This document shows positions 1 through 6,226 of a DNA stretch of 10,394 nt, one piece after another (the stretch's first letter is position 1; each line of letters begins with the position of its first letter). The notes under the pieces are model-generated. The model worked only from the letters and a program-made list of their open reading frames with translations, was not told the DNA's origin and made no database searches. This DNA is from Pseudomonadota bacterium (GTDB taxonomy: Bacteria > Pseudomonadota > Alphaproteobacteria > Rhizobiales > Kaistiaceae), in the NCBI GenBank assembly GCA_023392225.1, contig JAEVZM010000443.1, forward strand, positions 1-10,394, read 5' to 3'. Both the position numbers and the translations under genes were made by a program.

Positions 1-201
1 TTCGCGCTCCACCCGCCGGATCGCTTCCTCGAGCTCGAGGCGCTGGCGGGATATCTCTGCGGTGGTCAAGGGAGGATCGACAGCCTTGAGCTGCCCGATC
101 AGTGCGTTGCGGGCCTTGTCATAGACCGCCCGTCGCGTTTCCGGCACGTTTGGATCGATGCCGGCAATCGCCCGTCTCAGAACCGTATAGTATTCAGCCA
201 T
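1..201 (-). CDS. Conserved hypothetical protein, N-terminal 67 residues (runs off left edge)
   Basis: The frame opens with ATG at 199-201 and stays open for 67 codons to the window edge, so the C-terminus is missing. It begins MAEYYTVLRRAIAGIDPN, continues with a region rich in Arg, Ala and Leu (about residues 22-40), and ends in a charged segment that looks helical (RLELEEAIRRVERE, 54-67). From memory, this resembles a family of uncharacterised Hyphomicrobiales proteins starting MADYY...; those have a helical N-terminus and often a longer variable, sometimes membrane-anchored, C-terminal part. It lies 42 bases downstream of purA on the same strand and may be cotranscribed with it. No function can be assigned. 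The upstream Shine-Dalgarno is weak (a CAGAG-like run). I am fairly sure the gene is real because the frame is clean and the N-terminus is familiar. The function is unknown. Confidence 0.8.
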   Translation of the reverse strand, partial: MAEYYTVLRRAIAGIDPNVPETRRAVYDKARNALIGQLKAVDPPLTTAEISRQRLELEEAIRRVERE

Positions 202-243
202 CTTTGCGCTCTGCCGAGAGTGCTCCGTCTTAGCGCGACGGGG

Positions 244-1536
244 TCAACCCTGGAAAGGATCATGTACCAGAATTGTATCCTCACGCTCCGGGCTTGTCGA
301 AAGTAAGGCTACCGGTGCGCCGATCAGTTCCTCGAGGTGGCGAACGTACTTCACGGCCTGGGCAGGAAGATCGTTCCAGGTCCGCGCCCCTGCCGTCGAA
401 TCTTGCCAGCCTTCGATGGTTTCGTAAACGGGTTCGACTCGCCGCTGGTCACTTTCGGAGGCCGGCAGATGATCTATCTGCTTGCCGTCGAGTCGGTAGG
501 CGACGGCAATCTTGATCTCGTCGAGTCCGTCGAGCACGTCGAGCTTGGTGAGCGCGATGCCGTCGATGCCGCAGGTCTGCACCGTCTGGCGGACCAGCAC
601 CGCGTCGAACCAGCCGCAGCGGCGCTTGCGGCCGGTGACGGTGCCGAACTCATGCCCGCGCCGCCCGAGGAACTCGCCGGCCTCGCCGAGATCCTCGGTC
701 GGGAACGGGCCGGAGCCGACGCGCGTCTTATAGGCCTTGGTGATGCCGAGCACGTAGCCGACATGGCCGGGGCCGGTGCCGGACCCGGCAGCCGCCTGTC
801 CCGCCACCGTGTTGGACGAGGTGACGAAGGGATAGGTGCCATGGTCGACGTCGAGCAGCGCGCCCTGTGCCCCTTCGAACAGGATGCGCCGGCCGTCGCG
901 CCGGGCTTCCGACAGGAGCCGCCAGGCCGAGCCGGCGAAGGGTAGCACCTTCGGCGCGATCTCGCGCAGGGAGGCGAGCAGGGCGTCACCGTCGACCAGC
1001 TCGATATCGAGGCCGCGGCGGAGGGCATTGTGGTGGGCGAGCAGGCGATCGATCTTGTCGCCCAGCGCATCCGGGTCGGCGAGGTCGACGATGCGGATCG
1101 CGCGGCGCCCGACCTTGTCCTCGTAGGCCGGGCCGATGCCGCGCCGGGTGGTGCCGAGCGCCCGGGCGGCGGACGCATTCTCGCGCGCCGCGTCGAGCTC
1201 GCGATGCAGCGGCAGGATGAGGGTGGCGTTCTCGGCGAGGACGAGATTCTCCGGCGTCACGGCGATCCCCTGCGCGGCGAGCCGGCCGATCTCGTCGAGG
1301 AAGGCCCACGGGTCGACCACCACGCCGTTGCCGATCACCGACAGCTTGCCGGGACGCACCACGCCGGAGGGGAGCAGGCTCAGCTTGTAGCTGGTGCCAT
1401 CGATGACGAGGGTGTGGCCGGCATTGTGCCCCCCCTGGAAGCGGACGATGATGTCGGCCCGCTCGGAGAGCCAGTCGACGATCTTGCCCTTGCCTTCGTC
1501 TCCCCACTGCGATCCGACGACGACGACATTGGCCAT
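244..1536 (-). CDS. purA: Adenylosuccinate synthetase (IMP-aspartate ligase)
   Basis: PurA catalyses the GTP-dependent joining of IMP and aspartate to adenylosuccinate, the first committed step from IMP to AMP, in the cytosol. The product is 430 residues, the normal family length. The N-terminal P-loop-like motif [11 protein letters not shown] (8-18) carries the catalytic base Asp13, and NAGHT (38-42) carries catalytic His41. An IMP-contact segment ([13 protein letters not shown]) lies near residue 130. The loop motif TGRKRRCGW and the guanine-binding TKLDVLDG follow near residue 330. The frame stays open for 94 more codons upstream, but that extension overlaps the divergent phosphatase gene, and the family starts at [19 protein letters not shown] Shine-Dalgarno sits about 11 bases before this ATG (1534-1536), so I place the start there. 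The stop is TGA at 244-246. The upstream gene is divergent; the downstream gene at 1-201 is codirectional. All key residues are present. Confidence 0.98.
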   Translation of the reverse strand: MANVVVVGSQWGDEGKGKIVDWLSERADIIVRFQGGHNAGHTLVIDGTSYKLSLLPSGVVRPGKLSVIGNGVVVDPWAFLDEIGRLAAQGIAVTPENLVLAENATLILPLHRELDAARENASAARALGTTRRGIGPAYEDKVGRRAIRIVDLADPDALGDKIDRLLAHHNALRRGLDIELVDGDALLASLREIAPKVLPFAGSAWRLLSEARRDGRRILFEGAQGALLDVDHGTYPFVTSSNTVAGQAAAGSGTGPGHVGYVLGITKAYKTRVGSGPFPTEDLGEAGEFLGRRGHEFGTVTGRKRRCGWFDAVLVRQTVQTCGIDGIALTKLDVLDGLDEIKIAVAYRLDGKQIDHLPASESDQRRVEPVYETIEGWQDSTAGARTWNDLPAQAVKYVRHLEELIGAPVALLSTSPEREDTILVHDPFQG

Positions 1537-1556
1537 GCGCAACAGTCCCTCGTTCT

Positions 1557-1581
1557 CGGCGGCGCCGACCGCCGCTCTTTT
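1557..1581. promoter_or_regulatory. GC-rich hairpin between purA and the divergent phosphatase gene
   Basis: A perfect 6-base inverted repeat CGGCGG / CCGCCG (1557-1562 and 1569-1574) encloses a 6-base loop. On the plus strand it is followed by CTCTTTT (1575-1581), giving the look of a weak intrinsic terminator. On the minus strand it falls in the purA leader, just upstream of the GAGGG Shine-Dalgarno. It could stop transcripts reading plus-strand (antisense) from purA, or shape the purA 5' UTR. No transcript start is known, and hairpins of this size arise by chance in DNA this GC-rich. Confidence 0.35.
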
Positions 1582-1692
1582 CGGGACAGGCGGTACACCA
1601 GTGAGGGTGCCGTGCCAAGGCGCCTCGGCATCGCATGTCGTCGACAAGCCCCTTAGGATGACGGACGAGAACAGAGACCGGATGCTTTGCCG

Positions 1693-2283
1693 ATGCCCGC
1701 CGAACAGGTGATCGTGATCCGCCACGCCGAGAAGCCGACGGCCCGCCCGAAGCGCCATGGCGTGCGCGAGGACGGCAGTCCCGACAAGGAATCGCTCACC
1801 GTGCGGGGCTGGCAGCATGCCGGCTCACTGGCCGCGGTGTTCGCCGCCGGCGGAGCCCATCCGGAGGGCGCCAATATCGGCCGCCCAGCGCACATCTTCG
1901 CCGCCGGGGTCGGCAAGAAGCGGGTGAAGCGGGCCGACGGCAAGACGGCGACGGTCGGCAGCCACAGCCGGCGCCCGCTGCAGACGGTGACGGAGCTGGC
2001 GGCGCGCCTCGGCCTCGCGCCCGACACCAGCCATACCCGCGGCGAGGAAGAGGCGTTGGTGGCCGACGCGCTGTCCCACGACGGCACCGTGCTGATCTGC
2101 TGGCAGCACGAGGACATCCCGGCGATCGGACGCGCCATTGCCGGCAGCAAGGCCGGCGTGCCCGACACCTGGCCCGGCGACCGCTACGACCTGGTCTGGG
2201 TCTTCGAGCCCGCGGGCCGCGGCTGGCGCTTCCGCCAGGTCGTCCACCCGCGGCTCACGCCGAGCGCGGGGCCGGCGGGATGA
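1693..2283 (+). CDS. Histidine phosphatase superfamily protein (branch 1)
   Basis: The 196-residue product begins with [10 protein letters not shown], the RHG-type signature of histidine phosphatases. Arg10-His11 would be the phosphate pocket and the nucleophile that forms a phosphohistidine. A second pocket arginine is in SRRPLQT (92-98). A candidate acid is Glu118-120, and the second active-site histidine is His139 in ICWQHEDIP. The 'RHAEKP ... CWQH' form resembles small stand-alone phosphatases of unknown substrate more than cofactor-dependent glycolytic phosphoglycerate mutase. The middle (about 55-90) is a basic insertion ([16 protein letters not shown]). There is no signal peptide or membrane segment, so it is probably cytosolic. 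I chose ATG at 1693; TTG at 1687 is in frame and would add two residues. It is divergent from purA across a 156-base gap. The substrate is unknown. Confidence 0.88.
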   Translation: MPAEQVIVIRHAEKPTARPKRHGVREDGSPDKESLTVRGWQHAGSLAAVFAAGGAHPEGANIGRPAHIFAAGVGKKRVKRADGKTATVGSHSRRPLQTVTELAARLGLAPDTSHTRGEEEALVADALSHDGTVLICWQHEDIPAIGRAIAGSKAGVPDTWPGDRYDLVWVFEPAGRGWRFRQVVHPRLTPSAGPAG

Positions 2284-2341
2284 GGCGGGCGGCAGCGGCT
2301 TCGTGCCAAGGACTCGGGACGACGTTGTGGATCGGCGCAGC

Positions 2342-2394
2342 ATGATGCCGTGATCCCGCCACCGGATCATGCTATCCGGCATCATCCCCGATGA
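2342..2394. repeat. Nested, mutually exclusive inverted repeats upstream of the zinc-ribbon gene
   Basis: Several perfect short inverted repeats overlap here. ATGATGCCG (2342-2350) pairs with CGGCATCAT (2377-2385). Directly inside it, TGATCC (2351-2356) pairs with GGATCA (2364-2369). CCGGAT (2362-2367) can instead pair with ATCCGG (2374-2379), which would break both of the former. TCATC (2382-2386) can pair with GATGA (2390-2394). The element lies 59 bases after the phosphatase stop and about 40 bases before the zinc-ribbon start. It could be a terminator for the upstream gene without a U-tract, a cis-regulatory leader with alternative folds, or a small repetitive palindromic element. Only the pairing is seen; the role is inferred. 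Confidence 0.5.
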
Positions 2395-2435
2395 GATGCC
2401 TTCCTCGGCACGAGAACGAAAGAGCGGCAATCGAC

Positions 2436-2660
2436 ATGACCTATCGCAGACTCCCGCCCAAGGACCAGACGAGCAAGGCGGACAAGCGCACGGACGCCGA
2501 ATCCCTGGTTGCCGCCTTCCTCGCCAAGGGCGGGGCGATCAAGGAGATGCCGTCGGTCGAGGCAACCACCTTCGTCTGCAAGAACTGCGGACATACCGGC
2601 GTCATCGGCATCGCGCCGGGCAAGAAGGCGCGCTGCCCGAAGTGCCGCGAGGCGCTCTGA
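2436..2660 (+). CDS. Small zinc-ribbon protein (74 residues), function unknown
   Basis: The product is a 74-residue, basic, soluble protein. The N-terminal third is polar and lysine-rich (about 8-20). It is followed by AFLAKGGAIKEMP (27-39), which resembles a short 'FLAKGG' strand-turn motif that I recall in small alphaproteobacterial and phage-type DNA-associated proteins. The C-terminus holds CKNC (48-51) and CPKC (67-70), separated by 15 residues (CxxC-x15-CxxC), a typical zinc knuckle pair. Such ribbons bind nucleic acid or serve as protein docking modules; which applies here is unknown. I start at ATG 2436. An ATG at 2391 is in frame and would add 15 residues, but it lies inside the inverted-repeat region. 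The Shine-Dalgarno is weak (GAAAGAG). It stands alone on the plus strand, with inverted repeats on both sides. The four cysteines and ordered composition make it a likely real gene. Confidence 0.78.
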   Translation: MTYRRLPPKDQTSKADKRTDAESLVAAFLAKGGAIKEMPSVEATTFVCKNCGHTGVIGIAPGKKARCPKCREAL

Positions 2661-2678
2661 ACCGGGAGCGCCAGCACC

Positions 2679-2703
2679 AGGATCACCCGGCCGGGATGAT
2701 CCT
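2679..2703. terminator. Candidate bidirectional terminator between convergent genes
   Basis: AGGATCA (2679-2685) is the exact complement of TGATCCT (2697-2703). The interior is the palindrome CCCGGCCGGG (2686-2695) plus one unpaired A, so a 12-pair stem is possible. It lies 18 bases after the zinc-ribbon stop and covers the last codons of the convergent MmyB-like gene, whose TGA is at 2683-2685. The position fits a shared terminator. There is no clear T-run on either side, so intrinsic termination would be imperfect. Confidence 0.5.
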
Positions 2704-3543
2704 GCCGCAGACCCCGTCCAGCGCTGCCGCCGACCCCTCGTCCGCGGGACGGTAGATGACGAGTCGGGCGTGCTCGTCACCGCCCTCGGGGCGGTAGGTC
2801 GCGTAGGCCATGCGGAGCCGGCCGATGCCGGGATGATCGAGGCGCTTCTCCCACACCGCCGGCGCGGCCACCTCCGGCTGCGCCCACCACGCGGCAAAAG
2901 CCTCGCTGCTCTCCGTCAGTCCGGCGACGACCGCCTCACGCCGGGGATCGCCCGACAGCTCCGCGGTCGCGGCCCGAAATTGGAACGTCGCGGAGCGGGC
3001 AACGTCGGCCCAGTCGACGAAGAGTGCGCGCCAGCCTGGATCGAGGAAGAGGCGGACGAGAAGATTGGTCGGCCGTCCGGCACCGAAGCCGCCGAACAGC
3101 GCGGCGGCCGGCGCATTCCACGCCACGACGTTCCAGACGCGATCAAGAACATAGGCCGGGTGCGGCAGCGACTGCACCAGCGCGGCGAGGCCTTCGCCGG
3201 CGGAACCGGACGGTGCCGCGACGGGGTCGCTGCGCCCAGGCCGCGCCAGCCGGGCGAGGTAGTCCCGCTCCGCCACATCGAGATGAAGGGCGCGGGCGAG
3301 ACCGTCGAGGGTGCGCGCCGAGACGCGCACCGGGCGAGCCTGCTCGAGCCAGACATACCAGGTCGTGCTGATGCCGGCGGCAGCGGCAACCTCCTCGCGC
3401 AGCAGCCCGGGTGCGCGACGCCGATGAGGACGGGGCATCGGCGACGGTGTCGCGTCGCGGCGTGCGCGCAGGAAGCCCGCCAGCTCCTTCCGTCGGATGA
3501 GATCGAAATCGCTCTGACCGGTGGCTGCGGTGGTAGCGCTCAT
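2683..3543 (-). CDS. XRE-family transcriptional regulator with MmyB-like ligand-binding domain
   Basis: The 286-residue product has the MmyB/MLTR layout. A helix-turn-helix covers about 19-100, with the recognisable core APGLLREEVAAAAGIS (44-59) and TWYVWLEQARPVRVSARTLD (61-80), then ALARALHL-like and ERDYLARLA segments. A ligand-binding domain (about 118-270) contains LPHPAYVLDRVWNVVAWNAPA, a LFLDPGWR motif near 166, and the C-terminal LDHPGIGRLRMAY (235-247). The family binds DNA as a dimer and is thought to sense small hydrophobic molecules or fatty-acid-like ligands. The frame runs on upstream past 4500, but that part is antisense to the VOC gene. ATG at 3541-3543 gives the expected N-terminus. 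A GGGAGAGG run lies about 15 bases before it, rather far for a Shine-Dalgarno. It is divergent from the VOC gene 78 bases away, a classic regulator/target layout. A dyad over its start codon suggests autoregulation. Confidence 0.93.
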   Translation of the reverse strand: MSATTAATGQSDFDLIRRKELAGFLRARRDATPSPMPRPHRRRAPGLLREEVAAAAGISTTWYVWLEQARPVRVSARTLDGLARALHLDVAERDYLARLARPGRSDPVAAPSGSAGEGLAALVQSLPHPAYVLDRVWNVVAWNAPAAALFGGFGAGRPTNLLVRLFLDPGWRALFVDWADVARSATFQFRAATAELSGDPRREAVVAGLTESSEAFAAWWAQPEVAAPAVWEKRLDHPGIGRLRMAYATYRPEGGDEHARLVIYRPADEGSAAALDGVCGRIIPAG

Positions 3544-3552
3544 ACCAGTATG
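3541..3552. promoter_or_regulatory. Candidate operator dyad over the MmyB-like regulator start
   Basis: CATAC (3541-3545) and GTATG (3548-3552) form a perfect inverted repeat around a 2-base centre. The left arm contains the regulator's own start codon on the minus strand. The site is in the 78-base gap shared with the divergent VOC gene, 70 bases from that gene's start. A helix-turn-helix dimer bound here would block translation-proximal transcription of its own gene and could also affect the divergent promoter. This is inferred from position and symmetry only; the arms are short. Confidence 0.35.
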
Positions 3553-3621
3553 TTTTTGCCTCTCCCTCGCCCCGCTCGCCGGGGCTATCCGGCCCGCTCC
3601 GCAGTGACGAGGAGCAAGGCG

Positions 3622-4011
3622 ATGACTGCACTCAACCATATCCGCGCCATGGATGTCGTGGCCATCTTTGCACGCGACATGCCGGCCATGCGCCGCTTCT
3701 ACGGCGAGGTGATGGAGTTTCCGCTCGAGCGCGAGCTGATGCCGGAATGGGTCGAATACCGGGTGGGCTCGTCGCGCATCGCGCTCACCTGCCTCGGACT
3801 GATGTTCCACGACCTGCCGACGCCGGAGGGAGCGCTGTCCCTGATGCTGGCGTTCCGGGTGGCACCGAACGAGGTCGACGCCTGTGCGACGCTGCTCTCG
3901 GCGAAGGGTGTCCCGATCCTCTCGCCACCGACCGACCAGCCCTGGGGGCATCGGACCCTCTATGTCCGCGATCCGGACGGCAACGTGATCGAGATCTACG
4001 CCGAGATCTGA
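3622..4011 (+). CDS. VOC/glyoxalase-fold family protein
   Basis: The 129-residue product is one vicinal-oxygen-chelate unit pair, the usual size for glyoxalase/bleomycin-resistance-type proteins. The first module contains DVVAIFARDMPAMRRFYGEVM (11-31), with the typical 'D..a..rFY..vl' helix. The second ends in GHRTLYVRDPDGNVIEIYAE (109-128), the classic C-terminal VOC signature. His110 and Glu124 are placed as metal ligands, and the first-module ligand is less clear. Family members include glyoxalase I, dioxygenases, isomerases and drug-binding proteins, so the substrate cannot be told from sequence. An AGGAG Shine-Dalgarno 8 bases before ATG 3622 fixes the start. The gene is divergent from the MmyB-like regulator, which may control it. 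It is convergent with the small membrane protein gene 17 bases downstream. Confidence 0.93.
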   Translation: MTALNHIRAMDVVAIFARDMPAMRRFYGEVMEFPLERELMPEWVEYRVGSSRIALTCLGLMFHDLPTPEGALSLMLAFRVAPNEVDACATLLSAKGVPILSPPTDQPWGHRTLYVRDPDGNVIEIYAEI

Positions 4012-4027
4012 CGCGGCATCACCCGCG
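4012..4027. terminator. Short hairpin between convergent VOC and membrane-protein genes
   Basis: CGCGG (4012-4016) and CCGCG (4023-4027) pair perfectly around the loop CATCAC. The hairpin nearly fills the 17-base gap between the VOC stop and the stop of the convergent membrane-protein gene (TGA read at 4029-4031). The position suits a shared terminator. The stem is only 5 pairs and there is no T-run, so support is weak. Confidence 0.3.
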
Positions 4028-4028
4028 G

Positions 4029-4448
4029 TCAACGCCCGGGCCGGCCCCGGAAGAGGAGCGGCATCGCGGCGAAGACCAGCTGCGCGGCGAGGCCGACCGC
4101 TCCGGGCGGGGTGGCATAGGCAAGAAGGAAATCGGCCGGAGTCGACCCGAACGCGGCGACCGCGAGAAGCAGCTCGGCGCCGACGAGCAGGACCAGGGCG
4201 AGACCGCCCATCGCGAGCCGACTGCCGGCCGCCGGCCCGATGCGGTAGCGCACCAACAGCCAGCGACAGGCCACGAAGGCGAGCGCGAGCATGAGCGGTG
4301 CCTCGACCAGCACGGCGGCCAGCGGCCCTATTCGCGGCGTGAGAATGAGGGTGCGCAGAGTGCCGAGCAAGAAGCCGACGGCAAATACGATGGCGAAGTA
4401 GGCGAAGCCCGCCCGGGCGATCGGCGCCATGCTCGCGGCGCGGGGCAT
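4029..4448 (-). CDS. Small four-helix membrane protein of unknown function, coupled to hemW
   Basis: The 139-residue product is strongly hydrophobic, with four likely membrane helices at about 13-34, 42-62, 78-99 and 115-133. A short basic tail (RGRPGR) follows. Recognisable stretches are FAYFAIVFAVGFLLGTLR (15-32), a glutamate inside or near helix 2 (VEAPLML, 48-54) and a glutamate in helix 3 (GAELLL, 90-95). From memory it resembles a widespread uncharacterised proteobacterial inner-membrane family with a 'GFxLGTxR ... E.P.ML' pattern; I know no function for it. ATG at 4446-4448 is only 2 bases after the hemW stop, so it is probably the last gene of the rph-rdgB-hemW unit and translationally coupled. 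A second in-frame ATG (residue 7) is possible as the start. It could be a small transporter or a membrane accessory protein, but nothing in the sequence decides this. Confidence 0.85.
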   Translation of the reverse strand: MPRAASMAPIARAGFAYFAIVFAVGFLLGTLRTLILTPRIGPLAAVLVEAPLMLALAFVACRWLLVRYRIGPAAGSRLAMGGLALVLLVGAELLLAVAAFGSTPADFLLAYATPPGAVGLAAQLVFAAMPLLFRGRPGR

Positions 4449-4450
4449 CC

Positions 4451-5599
4451 TCAGGCCGCGAGGTCGGCGACCACCGCGTCGAGCACGAAGAAGCCGGCCC
4501 GGGTGGCGCGAAGCCGGCCGTTGATCGTCGGCTCCACCATGCCATGGCGGACGAGGTCGGCGAGCTGGCGCTCGTCGAGCGACCGGCCCGAGATGGCGCG
4601 GTAGCGGCCGAGGTCGATACCCTCGGCGAGACGGAGGCCCATCAGCAGCATCTCATCGCCCTCCTCCTCGGCGGTGAGTAGCTCGTCGACGATTAGGCCG
4701 TCGCCGCGCCGCTCGACCCGCTCGAGCCAGGCTTCCGGGTTGCGCTCGGCCGCAGTCGCATGGCGGCCGTCATGGAGGACGAGACGGCCATGGGCGCCGG
4801 GGCCGATGCCGGCATATTCGCCGTAGCGCCAATAGACGAGATTGTGCCGGCACTCGGCGCCGGGCCGGGCGTGGTTGGAGATCTCGTAGGCCGGCATGCC
4901 GGCACCCGCCATCGTGTCGAGCGTGGCGGCATAGAGGGCGGCGGCGTGGTCCTCGTCCGGCGTCTTCAGCTTGCCGGCCCGGTAGAGCGCCGCGAAGGGC
5001 GTGCCGTCCTCGATGGTCAGCTGGTAGAGCGAGAGGTGATCGGCGGCGAGCGCCAGCGCCCCCTTGAGCTCGCGGGCCCAGGCGTCGGCGCTCTGCCCGG
5101 GCCGGGCATAGATAAGGTCGAAGGAGAGACGCGGGAAGGTGGCGCGGGCCATCTCGATCGCCGACCGGGCCGTGGCGACGTCATGCAGGCGGCCGAGCAG
5201 CCGGAGGTCCTCGTCGTTCATCGCCTGCACGCCGAGCGAGACGCGGTTGACGCCCGCCGCCCGGTAGCCGCGGAAGCGCTCGGCCTCGACGCTCGACGGA
5301 TTGGCCTCCATCGAGATCTCGACGTCGGAAGCGACGGTCCAGTGCCTGGCGATCGCCTCGAGGATCACCCCGACGGTGGCCGGCTCCATCAGCGACGGCG
5401 TGCCGCCGCCGAGGAAGATGCTCGACACGCTCCGCCGCTGGGTGCGATCGGCGGTGGTCTCGATCTCGCGCACGAAAGCCGCGGCGAACCGGGCCTGGTC
5501 CGGCGGCTGGTGGCGGACATGGGAGTTGAAGTCGCAGTAGGGGCACTTCGCCGCGCAGAACGGCCAGTGGACGTAGACACCGAAACCCGGCTCGCTCAT
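4451..5599 (-). CDS. hemW: HemW-type radical SAM heme chaperone (formerly annotated oxygen-independent coproporphyrinogen oxidase-like)
   Basis: The 382-residue product has the radical SAM cluster motif CAAKCPYC (Cys15, Cys19, Cys22) followed by DFNSH. That is the HemW form, lacking the extra cysteine two residues on that marks true HemN. GGGTPS (64-69) is the SAM-binding glycine motif. HNLVYW (252-257) with the following [14 protein letters not shown] is the diagnostic HemW segment. The C-terminal third is the HemN_C-type winged-helix region. HemW binds heme and a [4Fe-4S] cluster and is proposed to deliver heme to respiratory or other hemoproteins at the membrane; it is not a coproporphyrinogen oxidase. 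ATG at 5597-5599 overlaps the rdgB stop by 4 bases (ATGA), so the two are translationally coupled. A small membrane protein gene follows after 2 bases. Length and motifs are normal. Confidence 0.95.
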   Translation of the reverse strand: MSEPGFGVYVHWPFCAAKCPYCDFNSHVRHQPPDQARFAAAFVREIETTADRTQRRSVSSIFLGGGTPSLMEPATVGVILEAIARHWTVASDVEISMEANPSSVEAERFRGYRAAGVNRVSLGVQAMNDEDLRLLGRLHDVATARSAIEMARATFPRLSFDLIYARPGQSADAWARELKGALALAADHLSLYQLTIEDGTPFAALYRAGKLKTPDEDHAAALYAATLDTMAGAGMPAYEISNHARPGAECRHNLVYWRYGEYAGIGPGAHGRLVLHDGRHATAAERNPEAWLERVERRGDGLIVDELLTAEEEGDEMLLMGLRLAEGIDLGRYRAISGRSLDERQLADLVRHGMVEPTINGRLRATRAGFFVLDAVVADLAA

Positions 5600-6213
5600 T
5601 TCGGCAGCCGCGCGGCTGCGAACAGGGCGAAGGCGCGGGCCCGATGCGACATGGCCTGCTTGGCCGCTGGCTCCATCTCGCCGAAGGTGACGTCATGGCC
5701 CTCGGGCACGAACATCGGGTCGTAGCCGAAGCCCTGCGTCCCGCGCGGCGGATAGACGAGCGTGCCATGCACCTCGCCACGGAACAGGTCGTGGCTGCCA
5801 TCGGGATAGGCGAGGGCCAGCACGGCAACGAAATGCGCCTTCCGCGCGTCCGGTGCGGTGGCGCCGAGGCCCTGGAGCTTGTCCTCGATGCTGCGCATGG
5901 CAGCGTCGAAGTCCTTGGCGGGACCGGCCCAGCGGGCGGAGTAGATGCCCGGCGCCCCGCCCAGCGCATCGACGGCAATGCCGGAATCATCGGCCAGCGC
6001 CGGCAGTCCGGAGGCGGTGGCGGCGGCCTCGGCCTTGAGGAGAGCATTGGCCTCGAAGGTGGTGCCGGTCTCCTCCGGCTCGGGCAGGCCGAGGGCGCCA
6101 GCGGTGGTGACCGAGAGGCCGAACGGCGCGACCAGCGTCTCGATCTCGCGGAGCTTGCCCTGATTGTGGGTGGCGACCACCAGCGTCTCGCCAGACGTCA
6201 GGCTTCGGGCCAC
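5596..6213 (-). CDS. rdgB: Non-canonical purine NTP pyrophosphatase (dITP/XTP, RdgB/HAM1 family)
   Basis: RdgB hydrolyses dITP, ITP and XTP to the monophosphates plus pyrophosphate, keeping deaminated purines out of nucleic acids. The product is 205 residues, the usual size. It shows THNQGK (15-20) for phosphate binding, [10 protein letters not shown] (52-61), the catalytic LADDSGI with Asp75 and Asp76, the nucleotide-contact segment GFGYDPMF, and the C-terminal SHRARAF. The start codon is GTG (6211-6213); no ATG is available near the conserved N-terminus. An AAGGGG Shine-Dalgarno overlaps the rph stop codon (TAAGGGG), 9 bases before the GTG, so rph and rdgB are probably coupled. The stop overlaps the hemW start by 4 bases. 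The rph-rdgB-hemW order is, as I recall, common in Hyphomicrobiales. Confidence 0.97.
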   Translation of the reverse strand: MARSLTSGETLVVATHNQGKLREIETLVAPFGLSVTTAGALGLPEPEETGTTFEANALLKAEAAATASGLPALADDSGIAVDALGGAPGIYSARWAGPAKDFDAAMRSIEDKLQGLGATAPDARKAHFVAVLALAYPDGSHDLFRGEVHGTLVYPPRGTQGFGYDPMFVPEGHDVTFGEMEPAAKQAMSHRARAFALFAAARLPK

Positions 6214-6226
6214 GGCGCGATGCCCC

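Noticed and set aside
203..226. CIRCE-like sequence (TTTGCGCTC then GAGTGCTCC) near the purA downstream gene
   Set aside because: Each arm matches the CIRCE consensus in 7 of 9 bases, but the spacer is 6 rather than the conserved 9, and the neighbouring genes are not chaperones.
398..527. Second group of GANTC sites (398, 436, 490, 523) inside purA
   Set aside because: Four sites in 130 bases is above expectation, but they fall within coding sequence far from any start, so no regulatory role is suggested.
1537..1818. In-frame 94-codon upstream extension of purA
   Set aside because: It lacks PurA similarity, overlaps the divergent phosphatase gene, and the family start [10 protein letters not shown] with a Shine-Dalgarno lies at 1536.
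2509..3621. Long open plus-strand frame ahead of the VOC gene
   Set aside because: It is antisense to the MmyB-like gene. The VOC domain and its AGGAG Shine-Dalgarno begin at 3622, and the upstream part has shadow composition.
3544..4545. Long open minus-strand frame continuing upstream from the MmyB-like gene
   Set aside because: It is antisense to the VOC gene and out of frame with the membrane-protein gene, has Arg/Pro/Ala-rich shadow composition, and shows no domain. GC-rich codon bias explains it.
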